From Desulfuromonas sp. (GTDB taxonomy: Bacteria; Desulfobacterota; Desulfuromonadia; Desulfuromonadales; Geopsychrobacteraceae): a DNA stretch of 44,953 nucleotides. How positions within the stretch are numbered: position 1 is the stretch's first letter; each line of letters opens with the position of its first letter. Shown in pieces: positions 1 to 7,298 of this stretch. The notes beneath the pieces were generated by a model, which saw only the letters and a list, made by a program, of their open reading frames with translations, was not told where the DNA came from and ran no database searches. Position numbers and translations under genes: made by a program. The stretch covers positions 1 through 44,953 of the forward strand of contig PKUC01000041.1 of NCBI GenBank assembly GCA_002868865.1. Reading direction: 5' to 3'.

Positions 1-813
1 AGTATCGAATTTGTCGGTGCGCCGGGGGTCGGCAAGAGCACCCAGAAAGCAGCTGTGATCGAGCAGCTCAGCGCTGAAGGCTTCCGCTCGTACCTTACGG
101 TAGAAGATGCGTTGCTGCACGTGGCACGGCGGAACATCGACCGGCCGATGCGGTTGCTGTTAAACTTGCTGCCACGCCCTGTCGGCCGCGATCTTCTGGA
201 GCGGATCGGACCGCGTTCTTACTGGTTTCAGGAAGCCCAGATCCGTTTTCTTGCGGATTCTTACCCCGCGCTTGAGGGTCTGCTCAATGCGCCCATTTTT
301 CAGCAATATTCACCCGCGGATAAACAGGCACTGTTTGCCGGTTTCCTGCCCGCCGGAGCAACCCTGGAGTGCCTGAAGGCGGGAGGACTGAGTCATTCTT
401 CTGTGGTGTTTGATGAGGGCTTGGTTCAGAAATCGATGATGTTTGTCGCGCCCTGCGTTCACGCGCTAGACGAGGAGTCGGTGTCGGTTTATCTCCAGCG
501 GATACCTTACCCCGAGGTGCTTTTTCTGTTCGCTGCCCCCTATGAGACGTGCTTGAAGCGTATGACCGCTCGGCCAAAGGGCACAATAAGGCGACTGCAG
601 GGGGTGTCGGAGCAGGGTCTTAAGCGGATGTATGATAACTCACGGAGGCATTGGGCCTTTGTTGCTGACTGGTTTGACCAGCATACCCGGACCCAGGTGG
701 TCTGGGTGCCCGCACTGCCCCGGGACGAGACCCGGCAGTTTGTTGTGAGTGCGTTGCAGAAAGTCGACATGTGCTCCCATAATTCGCCCCTTATGTGGGA
801 GGAGTCCCATTGA
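1..813 (+). CDS. P-loop nucleoside/thymidylate kinase-like protein (5' end outside window)
   Basis: The reading frame is open from base 1, so the gene begins to the left of the window. The first visible residues read SIEFVGAPGVGKST, a Walker A phosphate-binding loop (GAPGVGKST). A GTG at 55 lies inside this frame but would cut off the loop, so it is not the real start. Late in the protein the segment PEVLFLFAAPYETCLKRM followed by an Arg/Lys-rich stretch resembles the strand and lid region of thymidylate-kinase-like enzymes. The substrate cannot be told from the sequence. The downstream glycosyltransferase starts inside this gene's stop codon (TGATG at 811-815), so the two are translationally coupled. 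Similar kinase-like proteins occur in exopolysaccharide loci, which suggests phosphorylation of a small metabolite or lipid carrier there. That role is inference. Confidence 0.75.
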   Translation, partial: SIEFVGAPGVGKSTQKAAVIEQLSAEGFRSYLTVEDALLHVARRNIDRPMRLLLNLLPRPVGRDLLERIGPRSYWFQEAQIRFLADSYPALEGLLNAPIFQQYSPADKQALFAGFLPAGATLECLKAGGLSHSSVVFDEGLVQKSMMFVAPCVHALDEESVSVYLQRIPYPEVLFLFAAPYETCLKRMTARPKGTIRRLQGVSEQGLKRMYDNSRRHWAFVADWFDQHTRTQVVWVPALPRDETRQFVVSALQKVDMCSHNSPLMWEESH

Positions 814-1964
814 TGAGCAGGATAGATCCGTCATTTCTTGTTTTCTCAGATGATTGGGGCGAGCATCCATCGAGCTGTCAGCATCTGTTCAAGATCATTG
901 CACAGAGCTACCCGGTTCTTTGGGTCAATACGGTGGGGTTGAGGACACCGCGTCCGACCCGTGGCGACCTGAGAAAAGCCGTCACCAAGGTGAAGAAGAT
1001 GTTCGCTGCAGAGAGTGCAGCGACATCGCTGCAGGAGTACGATGGGAACCTTGACGTGCTGCAGCCAGTGATGCTGCCTTTTGCAGGAAATCGTGCTGTG
1101 CAGGCATTTAACCGCCAGCAGGTGGTCAGCGCGGTTAAAAAAAAGATGAGGGTTCGTGAGCAGTCGGCACCGATTATGGTGATAACCGCACCCAACGCCC
1201 ACGACTATATCGGGCACTGTGGAGAGTCGCGCTGTGTCTATTATTCGGTGGACGATTTTTCTGAATGGCCCGGGCTGGACAAAGATCTTGTTGCACGTAT
1301 GGAGACAGAGCTGATCCGTAAGGCGGACCGCTATGTTGCGACATCGCAGTTGCTGATCGATCGAATTGCTGCACAGGGTGGATCAGCGTTACTGTTGACC
1401 CACGGGGTGGATGTCGATTTTTTTGCTCAGATGTCTTCCGAAGAGCACCCGCTGTTGAAACAGATTCCGCATCCGCGGGTGGGATATTTCGGGCTGTTTG
1501 ATGACCGGAGCGACTGTGACCTGCTCGCCGAGGTCGCGGCCCGTCTGCCCGACGTGTCGTTTGTGGTGACAGGCGAGGTTCAGGGCCGCAGCGCCAGGCT
1601 CGAAGCGCTGGATAACTTTTACTTTACCGGGCCGGTCCCCTATCGGCAGTTGCCAGCCGTGGCGGAGGGCTTTTCGGTCTGCATGCTGCCGTATAAAATT
1701 AACCGCTTGACCGATGCCATTCAGCCCCTGAAAATCAAGGAATATCTTGCCACCGGCAAACCGGTGATCAGTACCCCCCTCAAGGAAACCCTCAAACTTT
1801 CTGACTATCTCGAAAACGCCGCTACGGCAGAACAGTGGCAACAGACGATTCGATCCGCCCTCAAGGGCGTGCCTGAACAGCAACGCGCTGCGCGGCAGGC
1901 CTTTCTTTCCAGTGAATCCTGGCAGGAGAAGAGCCGTCTTTTTCTGAGACAGTGTCTCGATTAG
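813..1964 (+). CDS. Glycosyltransferase (GT4-like, TuaH type)
   Basis: A predicted cytoplasmic glycosyltransferase of 383 residues. The C-terminal half has the GT-B nucleotide-sugar domain pattern: RVGYFGLFDDRSD opening the domain, a middle strand DVSFVVTGEV, and the donor-binding segment IKEYLATGKPVIST, whose Glu usually contacts the sugar nucleotide. The N-terminal opening (FLVFSDDWGEHPSSCQH...) resembles TuaH-like and exosortase-associated sugar transferases. I chose ATG 813 because it overlaps the upstream stop and has an AGGAG at about 800-804. A GTG at 795 is in frame but lacks its own ribosome-binding site. The product probably adds a sugar to an exopolysaccharide repeat unit; donor and acceptor are unknown. 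Confidence 0.85.
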   Translation: MSRIDPSFLVFSDDWGEHPSSCQHLFKIIAQSYPVLWVNTVGLRTPRPTRGDLRKAVTKVKKMFAAESAATSLQEYDGNLDVLQPVMLPFAGNRAVQAFNRQQVVSAVKKKMRVREQSAPIMVITAPNAHDYIGHCGESRCVYYSVDDFSEWPGLDKDLVARMETELIRKADRYVATSQLLIDRIAAQGGSALLLTHGVDVDFFAQMSSEEHPLLKQIPHPRVGYFGLFDDRSDCDLLAEVAARLPDVSFVVTGEVQGRSARLEALDNFYFTGPVPYRQLPAVAEGFSVCMLPYKINRLTDAIQPLKIKEYLATGKPVISTPLKETLKLSDYLENAATAEQWQQTIRSALKGVPEQQRAARQAFLSSESWQEKSRLFLRQCLD

Positions 1965-1967
1965 GCG

Positions 1968-2008
1968 CTGTCCCGCCAAGCCGACAAGTGTCAGACTCAG
2001 CGGGACAG
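1968..2008. terminator. Inverted repeat between convergent genes
   Basis: CTGTCCCGC at 1968-1976 and GCGGGACAG at 2000-2008 form a perfect 9-bp stem, and an inner GACA/TGTC pair is possible in the loop. It lies exactly between the converging stops of the glycosyltransferase and the pectate-lyase-like gene, so it may end or protect transcripts from both sides. There is no U-run on either strand, so it is not a textbook intrinsic terminator. Confidence 0.45.
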
Positions 2009-2016
2009 GAGGGGGA

Positions 2017-3603
2017 TCATTCGCTGGTGATGATCGACTCGATGGTCGGTGGTTGAATGACATTCATGCAGGCCGCATCGACGCTAATTGCGCTGTCCGC
2101 CAGTTCATTGATGTAGACTTCGATATTGGTGTAGCGCGCGTTCAGTGTGTAGAGAGCGTCATCGGCGATGGTCGGTTTAGTGCCGCGGGCGATTTCCCAC
2201 GCATCGGGCATGCCGTCACTGTCGGTGTCGGCCTGGGGAGAGGTGCTCGCGTATGTCGGATAGTCCTCCGGATAGGAGATGTTACGCGGAATGATGTAGC
2301 TGTTGGAACTCCAGTCCGTTTTCAGCCGTTGATCGACACTGTCCACGACCGGAACCATGGCCCCCACCCGATTTACGACACAGTTGGCGAATTCTTCACT
2401 GGCGGTAAATGTTCTGGGGCGATATTCGCTGGGGACTTCGTAGGGGGTCGCCTTGCGCCAGGTTTCAGGAGTCCACGCCGCGGGGTAGAGGACCTGGATA
2501 TTCCACTCGGGGTCCGCCGGATTAATGTTCAGATCGGTGCCACGGTTCCCTTCGAGATAGATATGGTTATATTCGGATGGGGTTCCGTAGGTGTTCCATC
2601 CGGAAAATGTGTTGTAGGCGCTTGAGGTTTTTTTGAACCAGTTGCCGATGGCGTTTCCGGCACCGTCATACTCAAAGGTGGAATTGCCATTTTTAAAGCC
2701 GTTTTTGATGATGTTGTTGCGGACATCGACGAAGTCTCCAGGCTGTCTGTCTCCCCCCGAAATCAACGGCTGGCGCGCCTGCGATCCAGTCATGTAATTT
2801 TTGTGGACAGAGATTCTGTTGACGCCGCCATACTTGTACGACAGCAGCAGCCCCTTGCTATGCTCACCCTTGGGGTGTCCGGCGTATCCCAGCCCTTCGG
2901 CGATAATACTCCATTGAATGGTGATATCGTGAGCACCGGTGCCGAGCGTTACCGTCTCATCGACGCCCCAGGAAAAAGAGCAATGGTCGATAATGATGTT
3001 GTGGGCGTCGGCACCACTGAACCAGGACTGCATCGTTCCGCCGTAGATGGAGAAGGTATCGAGAGTTTCCGGGTTGGCGCCACCGGCTATCGCGCAGGGC
3101 ATCCCAGAGGCTGCAGTGGTCACATTCCCCTGGCAGACACCACCGTCCGGTGGGAAAGAATACTGCGGGCGGTCGTAGTAGATGATATCGCCGTTGCTGT
3201 CGCGATTGTAAACCACGTTGGCGGTGCCGGTTCGAAAGTGCATATGGCGGATAATGACGTCATGCGCCCAGACGCTGAAGGTCGCCCCGGCGACGCTGAT
3301 ACCGCCCGGAGAGGTCTGGCCGGCGATAGTGACATGACTGTTTCTCAGAACCAGCATGTTCTCCAGTACGATTGTTCCCGAGACATCAAAGACGATGATG
3401 CGTGGGCCGGTCGCTTCGACCGCCGCCCGGAGAGATCCGGGACCGCTGTCGGCGAGGGTGGTGACATGGATGACGGTTCCACCCCGTCCACCGATAGTGT
3501 CGGAGCCGAAGCCTTCGGCACCGGGGAAGGCGGGGATTCCCGCATAGCTGAAAGTCGTTGCCAGGACTGTCATCAGCACGGCGATAAATACACTTTTGGG
3601 CAT
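2017..3603 (-). CDS. Secreted pectate-lyase-like parallel beta-helix protein
   Basis: A 528-residue exported protein. Residues 1-21 are a signal peptide (basic MPK, hydrophobic core, cleavage after FSYA). The mature start GIPAFPGAEGFG and the segments TLADSGPGSLRAAV, IIVFDVSGTI, VTIAGQTSPGG, IIIDHCSFSWGVDE and ITIQWSIIAEG are typical of PL1-type pectate-lyase beta-helix proteins. Near residue 460, DTDSDGMPDAWE is a thrombospondin-3-like calcium loop. In polysaccharide loci such proteins usually cut or trim the polymer rather than plant pectin. ATG 3603 has AAGGAG about seven bases upstream. It is transcribed away from the methyltransferase/acyltransferase operon, and its long leader holds a GEMM riboswitch (3909-4003) and a terminator (3839-3873), so expression is probably set by a cyclic dinucleotide. 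The true substrate is unknown. Confidence 0.88.
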   Translation of the reverse strand: MPKSVFIAVLMTVLATTFSYAGIPAFPGAEGFGSDTIGGRGGTVIHVTTLADSGPGSLRAAVEATGPRIIVFDVSGTIVLENMLVLRNSHVTIAGQTSPGGISVAGATFSVWAHDVIIRHMHFRTGTANVVYNRDSNGDIIYYDRPQYSFPPDGGVCQGNVTTAASGMPCAIAGGANPETLDTFSIYGGTMQSWFSGADAHNIIIDHCSFSWGVDETVTLGTGAHDITIQWSIIAEGLGYAGHPKGEHSKGLLLSYKYGGVNRISVHKNYMTGSQARQPLISGGDRQPGDFVDVRNNIIKNGFKNGNSTFEYDGAGNAIGNWFKKTSSAYNTFSGWNTYGTPSEYNHIYLEGNRGTDLNINPADPEWNIQVLYPAAWTPETWRKATPYEVPSEYRPRTFTASEEFANCVVNRVGAMVPVVDSVDQRLKTDWSSNSYIIPRNISYPEDYPTYASTSPQADTDSDGMPDAWEIARGTKPTIADDALYTLNARYTNIEVYINELADSAISVDAACMNVIQPPTIESIITSE

Positions 3604-3838
3604 GATCTGTCTCCTTCTTCAGTCTAAGCCGTTTTTCGTTTACTGCATACGCATGCTGTGTCCGGTGCGAGTAGAAATGCGTTTACGTATCGATAGCGCT
3701 CAGTGAGCAGTCCTCTGTCTGTAGTTTACCATCTGCGACAGCATCAGCGGGGGCTGCTCCGTTTTTAATGAGTCTGCTGTTGGCCAGGGCCGATTCAGGC
3801 GCGAGGCCAATGAATAACTTCAGGGTGTTCGCATACAG

Positions 3839-3873
3839 AAAAGGCTCGCTTCCATTGCCGAAAGCGAGCCTTT
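3839..3873 (-). terminator. Intrinsic terminator in the riboswitch leader
   Basis: Read on the minus strand, AAAGGCTCGCTT pairs with AAGCGAGCCTTT in a 12-bp stem around a loop of about ten bases, followed by TTTT. It sits about 38 bases past the GEMM aptamer and 235 bases before the lyase start codon, the usual place for a riboswitch expression platform. Its first strand (ATCAAAG, plus coordinates 3876-3870) can also pair with CTTTGAT (3906-3900) just after the aptamer, giving a 7-bp competing antiterminator. Whether ligand turns the gene on or off cannot be read directly. Confidence 0.65.
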
Positions 3874-3908
3874 GATCGATGAGGTGGTGTCAGGGGAAAA
3901 TCAAAGCG

Positions 3909-4003
3909 TCTGTATCACTTCGGCAACCCGGCTATCCATTGAGGACCCGTGGTTTTGCGTCATCAGATTGCTCTGATTTTGCCCTTTCGGTTTTTTTACA
4001 ACC
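3909..4003 (-). ncRNA. GEMM-I riboswitch aptamer (cyclic di-GMP class I type)
   Basis: On the minus strand the conserved GEMM-I landmarks occur in order. GGGCAAAA (3984-3977) comes first. Next is a perfect hairpin ATCAGA-GCAA-TCTGAT (3977-3962) with a GNRA tetraloop, then GACGCAAA (3961-3954). A second stem starts at ACCACGGGTCC, and the 3' landmark GCCGGGTTGCCGAAG follows (about 3932-3918). These match the Vibrio Vc2 and Geobacter aptamers as I recall them. The base matching Vc2 G20 (middle G of AGGGC) is G here, which points to cyclic di-GMP rather than the cGAMP-preferring variants that have A; this depends on my hand alignment. The aptamer lies in the 5' leader of the pectate-lyase-like gene, ahead of an intrinsic terminator. 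Confidence 0.87.
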
Positions 4004-4163
4004 TCTCAAAAAATAAAAGAAAAGTCAATATGAATCGTAGCTTCTTTCATTGATGCACCATTCTGTCGGTGGGACCATATCCGCGTCGATGGAACCCGTC
4101 GATTTTATTTCATCCCTGCGATTTTTTCGTGCCGCAATAAGTGCCAATTAATGTTCCGCTTGA

Positions 4164-4191
4164 TTGAACGACGAACAAAGTCTGGCATACT
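4164..4191 (+). promoter_or_regulatory. Candidate sigma70 promoter for the acyltransferase operon
   Basis: TTGAAC (4164-4169), a 16-base spacer and CATACT (4186-4191) each match four of six consensus bases. Transcription would start near 4198, leaving a 25-base leader before ATG 4223. This supports 4223 rather than 4151 as the first start codon of the operon. Confidence 0.35.
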
Positions 4192-4222
4192 CAAGGTACG
4201 ATTTCAATTTTGCGGGGGTCCT

Positions 4223-5050
4223 ATGAAAATGTTGTCAGAAGATCTGCCTGTTTTAAAACCGATATGGAACACCGATACGATGAAACATGTGCGGCACTGG
4301 TGGGTTCGCCGTTTCAGCCCGCGTGACCGCTACACCCTGACCCGTTTTTATCGTTCCCCATCTCAGTACGATGTCCTCTGTCGCGATGTCGTGCCGTATC
4401 TGCGTCCGGACGGATCTGAACCGCCGCTTACTGTCGCGTGTCTGGGCTGTTCGAATGGTGCCGAGGCGTACAGTATCGCGTCTGTTCTGAAGAGCAGCTC
4501 GTACCGGGGCCAGTTTTCTGTGGCGGCCTTTGATATCGATAAAGAACTGGTCGCAAGGGCCGCAACCGGACGGTATTTCTCTCCGGAAATTTTTAAAAAC
4601 CCCTTTATAACAGAGACCTTTTTACAGTCTACCTTCGAACGTGTTGACGATCGGTACCTTGTCAGACCCGAGGTGAAACAGCATGTTCGCTTTGCGGTGC
4701 AGGATATCCTTTCGGACGACATGCAGCAGCTTGGTCGGTTTGACATTGTCTATGCTCAGAACATTCTGGTGAATATGCCTCCGGCTTTAGCCCGTCGGGC
4801 CTTTCTCAATATCTGTCAGTTGTTGGATGAGCGCGCGGCTCTGTTTGTTGACGGGGTCGATCTGGGACTGAAAGTGCGCTGGACACGACGCTGCGGACTG
4901 CGCCCGGTCACGACCAACATGGAAGAGATTTATCGTGAGGCCAAAGAGTTTCTCGGAGAGTGGCCGTACTGGTACTCCGGTCTTGAACCCCTTGCCGCAA
5001 CGCGCCGGGACGCTGCGTGGCGGTATGCCACGATTTTCCTCAAAGGGTAA
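4223..5050 (+). CDS. CheR-like SAM-dependent methyltransferase
   Basis: A 275-residue predicted methyltransferase. After a short helical segment (TLTRFYRSPSQYDVLCRDVV, like the CheR 'FFRDP..F' region) comes the SAM-binding loop LGCSNGAEAYSIA, matching CheR CSTGEEPYS. FSVAAFDIDKELVARAATG carries the acidic residue expected to hold the SAM ribose, and FDIVYAQNILVNM is the post-motif strand. No chemotaxis receptor, CheB or CheA gene is near, so a chemoreceptor substrate is unlikely. It heads the operon with three FemAB-like acyltransferases and a DegT aminotransferase, so it may methylate a surface glycan or a metabolite. ATG 4223 has GCGGGGGTC upstream and fits the promoter; an in-frame ATG at 4151 would lie ahead of the predicted transcription start. 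Substrate unknown. Confidence 0.75.
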   Translation: MKMLSEDLPVLKPIWNTDTMKHVRHWWVRRFSPRDRYTLTRFYRSPSQYDVLCRDVVPYLRPDGSEPPLTVACLGCSNGAEAYSIASVLKSSSYRGQFSVAAFDIDKELVARAATGRYFSPEIFKNPFITETFLQSTFERVDDRYLVRPEVKQHVRFAVQDILSDDMQQLGRFDIVYAQNILVNMPPALARRAFLNICQLLDERAALFVDGVDLGLKVRWTRRCGLRPVTTNMEEIYREAKEFLGEWPYWYSGLEPLAATRRDAAWRYATIFLKG

Positions 5051-5055
5051 AATGG

Positions 5056-6159
5056 ATGGAGTATCGGATCGAAGAAGTTCGTACGACCGCAGGTTTGACT
5101 GCTCTGCGGGGCGAGTGGACAGATCTGTTGAATCGCTCCGTCTTCCAGTCCCCATTTTTGACTTATGAATGGTTTGTTCACTGGTGGACGCACTTTTCTG
5201 ACGATCATGACTTGTGCATTTTTGTTGCACGTACTGGACAAGGCAGGGCTGTTGTGATCCTGCCTTTGATGGAAGCACAGTTAAAAATCTGGGGCCTTCG
5301 CTTCAGAGCGCTTCTCTCTCCGACCAATCATCACTCGAACTTTTTCTGCTACCTTCTGGAAACAGATCAATCACCAGCACTTGTGGCGTTGTGGTCACAT
5401 ATCGCCATGCTTAAAAGACGGTGGGATACGGTGCTACTGCAGGAAATTCCCGCTAGCGATGATATCGAGCTGTTTGTCAAGGCTGCCGCACAAAATGGGA
5501 TTCAGAGCCGTGTGTGGAACCGGGGCCGATCAGCCTATATCGATTTTTCATCGGGGTGGGATCCCTTCTGGAAAGCAAGAACGTCCAAGTTCAGGGCGAA
5601 TCTGCGGAACCGACGCCGCAGACTCGAACGTTTAGGATCGGTATCCTGCCGGACCGTCACCGATTGTGATCACGCCGAAACTGCGGTGGTGACGGCGCTT
5701 GAGATCGAAGCAAGAGGGTGGAAGGGGGCAGCGGGATCGGCTATGACCAGTCATCCTCAGGTGGAGCAGTTTTATCTGAGGCTGGCCGCAATCGCCGCGC
5801 GGCAAGGCTGGTTACGACTTTCGTTTCTGAACGTCGATGGCCGTGATATCGCTTTTGATTACAGCGTGCAGTACGGAGACGATCTTTACTGCCTGAAGAT
5901 CGGCTACGATCCGGAATTCAAGGCATTTTCACCCGGACAGTTGCTGGCTCACGAGGTACTGAAACGGTGCACAGAGTCCGGGGTGAAGACCTATGAATTT
6001 CTGGGCGAAATGTCCGTGCAAAAAGGGGACTGGACATCGACTTCACGCGCGATCAACTGGTTCTATTTTTATCATCCGGGTGTCAGGTCGAGATTCCATC
6101 GCCTGGTGAAGTTTGGCCTTGTGCCGTGGATAAAACGTATTCAACAGAGGCAGGGATGA
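5056..6159 (+). CDS. FemAB/GNAT-fold acyltransferase-like protein (paralogue 1)
   Basis: A 367-residue protein of the FemAB-like double-GNAT group. An N-terminal block has FQSPFLTYEWFVHWWTHF. The central block (KARTSKFRANLRNRRRRLER) is very basic. The C-terminal block has IGYDPEFKAFSPGQLLAHEV followed by TYEFLGEMSVQKGDW, characteristic of this fold. Family members transfer acyl or aminoacyl groups to amino sugars, peptidoglycan or exopolysaccharide. ATG 5056 follows the upstream stop by five bases and has AAGGG nine bases before it; an in-frame ATG at 5017 lies within the upstream gene. It ends overlapping the aminotransferase start, suggesting that an amino sugar made by that enzyme could be acylated. 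This link is inference, and the catalytic residues are not certain. Confidence 0.75.
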   Translation: MEYRIEEVRTTAGLTALRGEWTDLLNRSVFQSPFLTYEWFVHWWTHFSDDHDLCIFVARTGQGRAVVILPLMEAQLKIWGLRFRALLSPTNHHSNFFCYLLETDQSPALVALWSHIAMLKRRWDTVLLQEIPASDDIELFVKAAAQNGIQSRVWNRGRSAYIDFSSGWDPFWKARTSKFRANLRNRRRRLERLGSVSCRTVTDCDHAETAVVTALEIEARGWKGAAGSAMTSHPQVEQFYLRLAAIAARQGWLRLSFLNVDGRDIAFDYSVQYGDDLYCLKIGYDPEFKAFSPGQLLAHEVLKRCTESGVKTYEFLGEMSVQKGDWTSTSRAINWFYFYHPGVRSRFHRLVKFGLVPWIKRIQQRQG

Positions 6160-7298
6160 TGCACGCCAACCGCTACCATATTCCGCAACTGCAACCGCTG
6201 CCACCTTCTATTCTTGTAAACCGGCCAGCGGCGCTTTCTTCCTTTTATCCGTTTAACGCTGTGGATGTTTACTACTATTATTTGGCTCGAAATGCCCTCT
6301 GGAACGGAATCGACCTGCTCGGTCTTTCGCCCGGTGATGAGGTGCTCATGCCGGCCTACCACCATGGTGTTGAGGTGGAAACCCTGCTGCGAAAAGGGCT
6401 GAAACTACGCTACTACCGGATTGGCGCAGACTTGCAGGTCGATTTCGATCACCTGCGGGAGATACTGACAGAACGGACCAGGTGTCTCTACGCGATCCAC
6501 TATTTCGGGTTTCCGCAGTCGAATGAAAAATTGAGCGCATTTGCCAGGCAACATCAACTTCTTTATATCGAGGATTGCGCTCTGGCGCTGCTCAGCGGTT
6601 CAGAGGAGCAACCGCTGGGGATGGCCGGAGATCTCAGCATCTTCTGTCTTTATAAAACATTGCCGGTCCCACACGGCGGCCTGCTGGTGATGAACCGAAG
6701 CGTAGGCAGGCGTCCGGCGTTTCCGGATCCGCCTGACCTGCTGTCGACCGCGTCCTGTCTCGGTCACCGTTTGCTCGATAACGTCGGCCTTATCTCTGGG
6801 ACATGGCCGTACCGGATCACCCAGGAATTCAGTGCCGTTGCCCGTGCTGTCAAGCATAGATTGGGAAGGCCGCAGGCCCAGGTCGATTCTGATCTCCTGC
6901 AGGAGGATCTTCTGCCGGTCGGGATTTCTCAACTGACCCGTCATATTTTGCGCAGACTTGATCTGGAGGCAGTTAAAACCAGACGCCAGGAGAATTATCG
7001 TCTGCTCTCTTCATTGCTGGAGGGTGTTGTCGAACGGGTGTTTCCTGAACTCCTTGGGGATGTCTGCCCGCTGTTCTTTCCGGTGTGTGTTGAAGACAAG
7101 GCGAAGGTCCACAGGGAACTGAACACGCGCGGGGTGGAATCGGTCTATTTCTGGTCGAAAAAACACCCCGATGTGCCGGTCGATATGTTTCCTGAGGTGA
7201 ATCGTCTCCGGGATCATCTGCTGGAACTGCCGATCCATCAGGGGATGAGTCGGGCTCATGTGGAATATGTCGCTGAAAAGGTCAGAGAGGTGGTTTGA
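6156..7298 (+). CDS. DegT/DnrJ/EryC1-type PLP aminotransferase
   Basis: A 380-residue sugar-aminotransferase-like protein. GDEVLMPAYHHGVEVETLL matches the early DegT strand and helix. LYIEDCALAL carries the Asp that contacts the PLP pyridine nitrogen. SIFCLYKTLPVPHGGLLV holds the probable PLP lysine at residue 167 in the usual 'K..P...GG' setting. Such enzymes usually convert a nucleotide keto-sugar to an amino sugar for surface glycans. ATG 6156 (immediately followed by a second ATG at 6159) overlaps the stop of the upstream acyltransferase. It lies between FemAB-like proteins, consistent with making an amino group that those proteins then acylate. The sugar is unknown, and the His-His after PAY is not typical of characterised members I recall. 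Confidence 0.8.
   Translation: MMHANRYHIPQLQPLPPSILVNRPAALSSFYPFNAVDVYYYYLARNALWNGIDLLGLSPGDEVLMPAYHHGVEVETLLRKGLKLRYYRIGADLQVDFDHLREILTERTRCLYAIHYFGFPQSNEKLSAFARQHQLLYIEDCALALLSGSEEQPLGMAGDLSIFCLYKTLPVPHGGLLVMNRSVGRRPAFPDPPDLLSTASCLGHRLLDNVGLISGTWPYRITQEFSAVARAVKHRLGRPQAQVDSDLLQEDLLPVGISQLTRHILRRLDLEAVKTRRQENYRLLSSLLEGVVERVFPELLGDVCPLFFPVCVEDKAKVHRELNTRGVESVYFWSKKHPDVPVDMFPEVNRLRDHLLELPIHQGMSRAHVEYVAEKVREVV

Larger units (their letters stand above)
3604..4222. other. Divergent intergenic region with riboswitch leader
   Basis: This 619-base gap has no convincing gene. On the minus strand it is the leader of the pectate-lyase-like gene: a GEMM-I aptamer (3909-4003), an intrinsic terminator (3839-3873), and about 235 bases of further leader ending in AAGGAG before the ATG. 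On the plus strand a sigma70-like promoter (4164-4191) precedes the methyltransferase gene. I could not fix a minus-strand promoter upstream of the aptamer; TTGACT at 4028-4023 is a possible -35 box but has no good -10 partner. Confidence 0.7.

Noticed and set aside
2803-3627. A 274-codon open frame antisense to the pectate-lyase-like gene.
   Set aside because: The opposite strand encodes a signal peptide and beta-helix motifs across the same bases; this frame is a shadow.
3683-3889. A 68-codon open frame on the minus strand in the lyase leader, with protein-like composition near its end (ending ...QTEDCSLSAIDT).
   Set aside because: It has no ATG, GTG or TTG start and no ribosome-binding site, overlaps the terminator hairpin, and shows no third-position GC bias like the real genes. 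It could be a gene relic, but I cannot support that.
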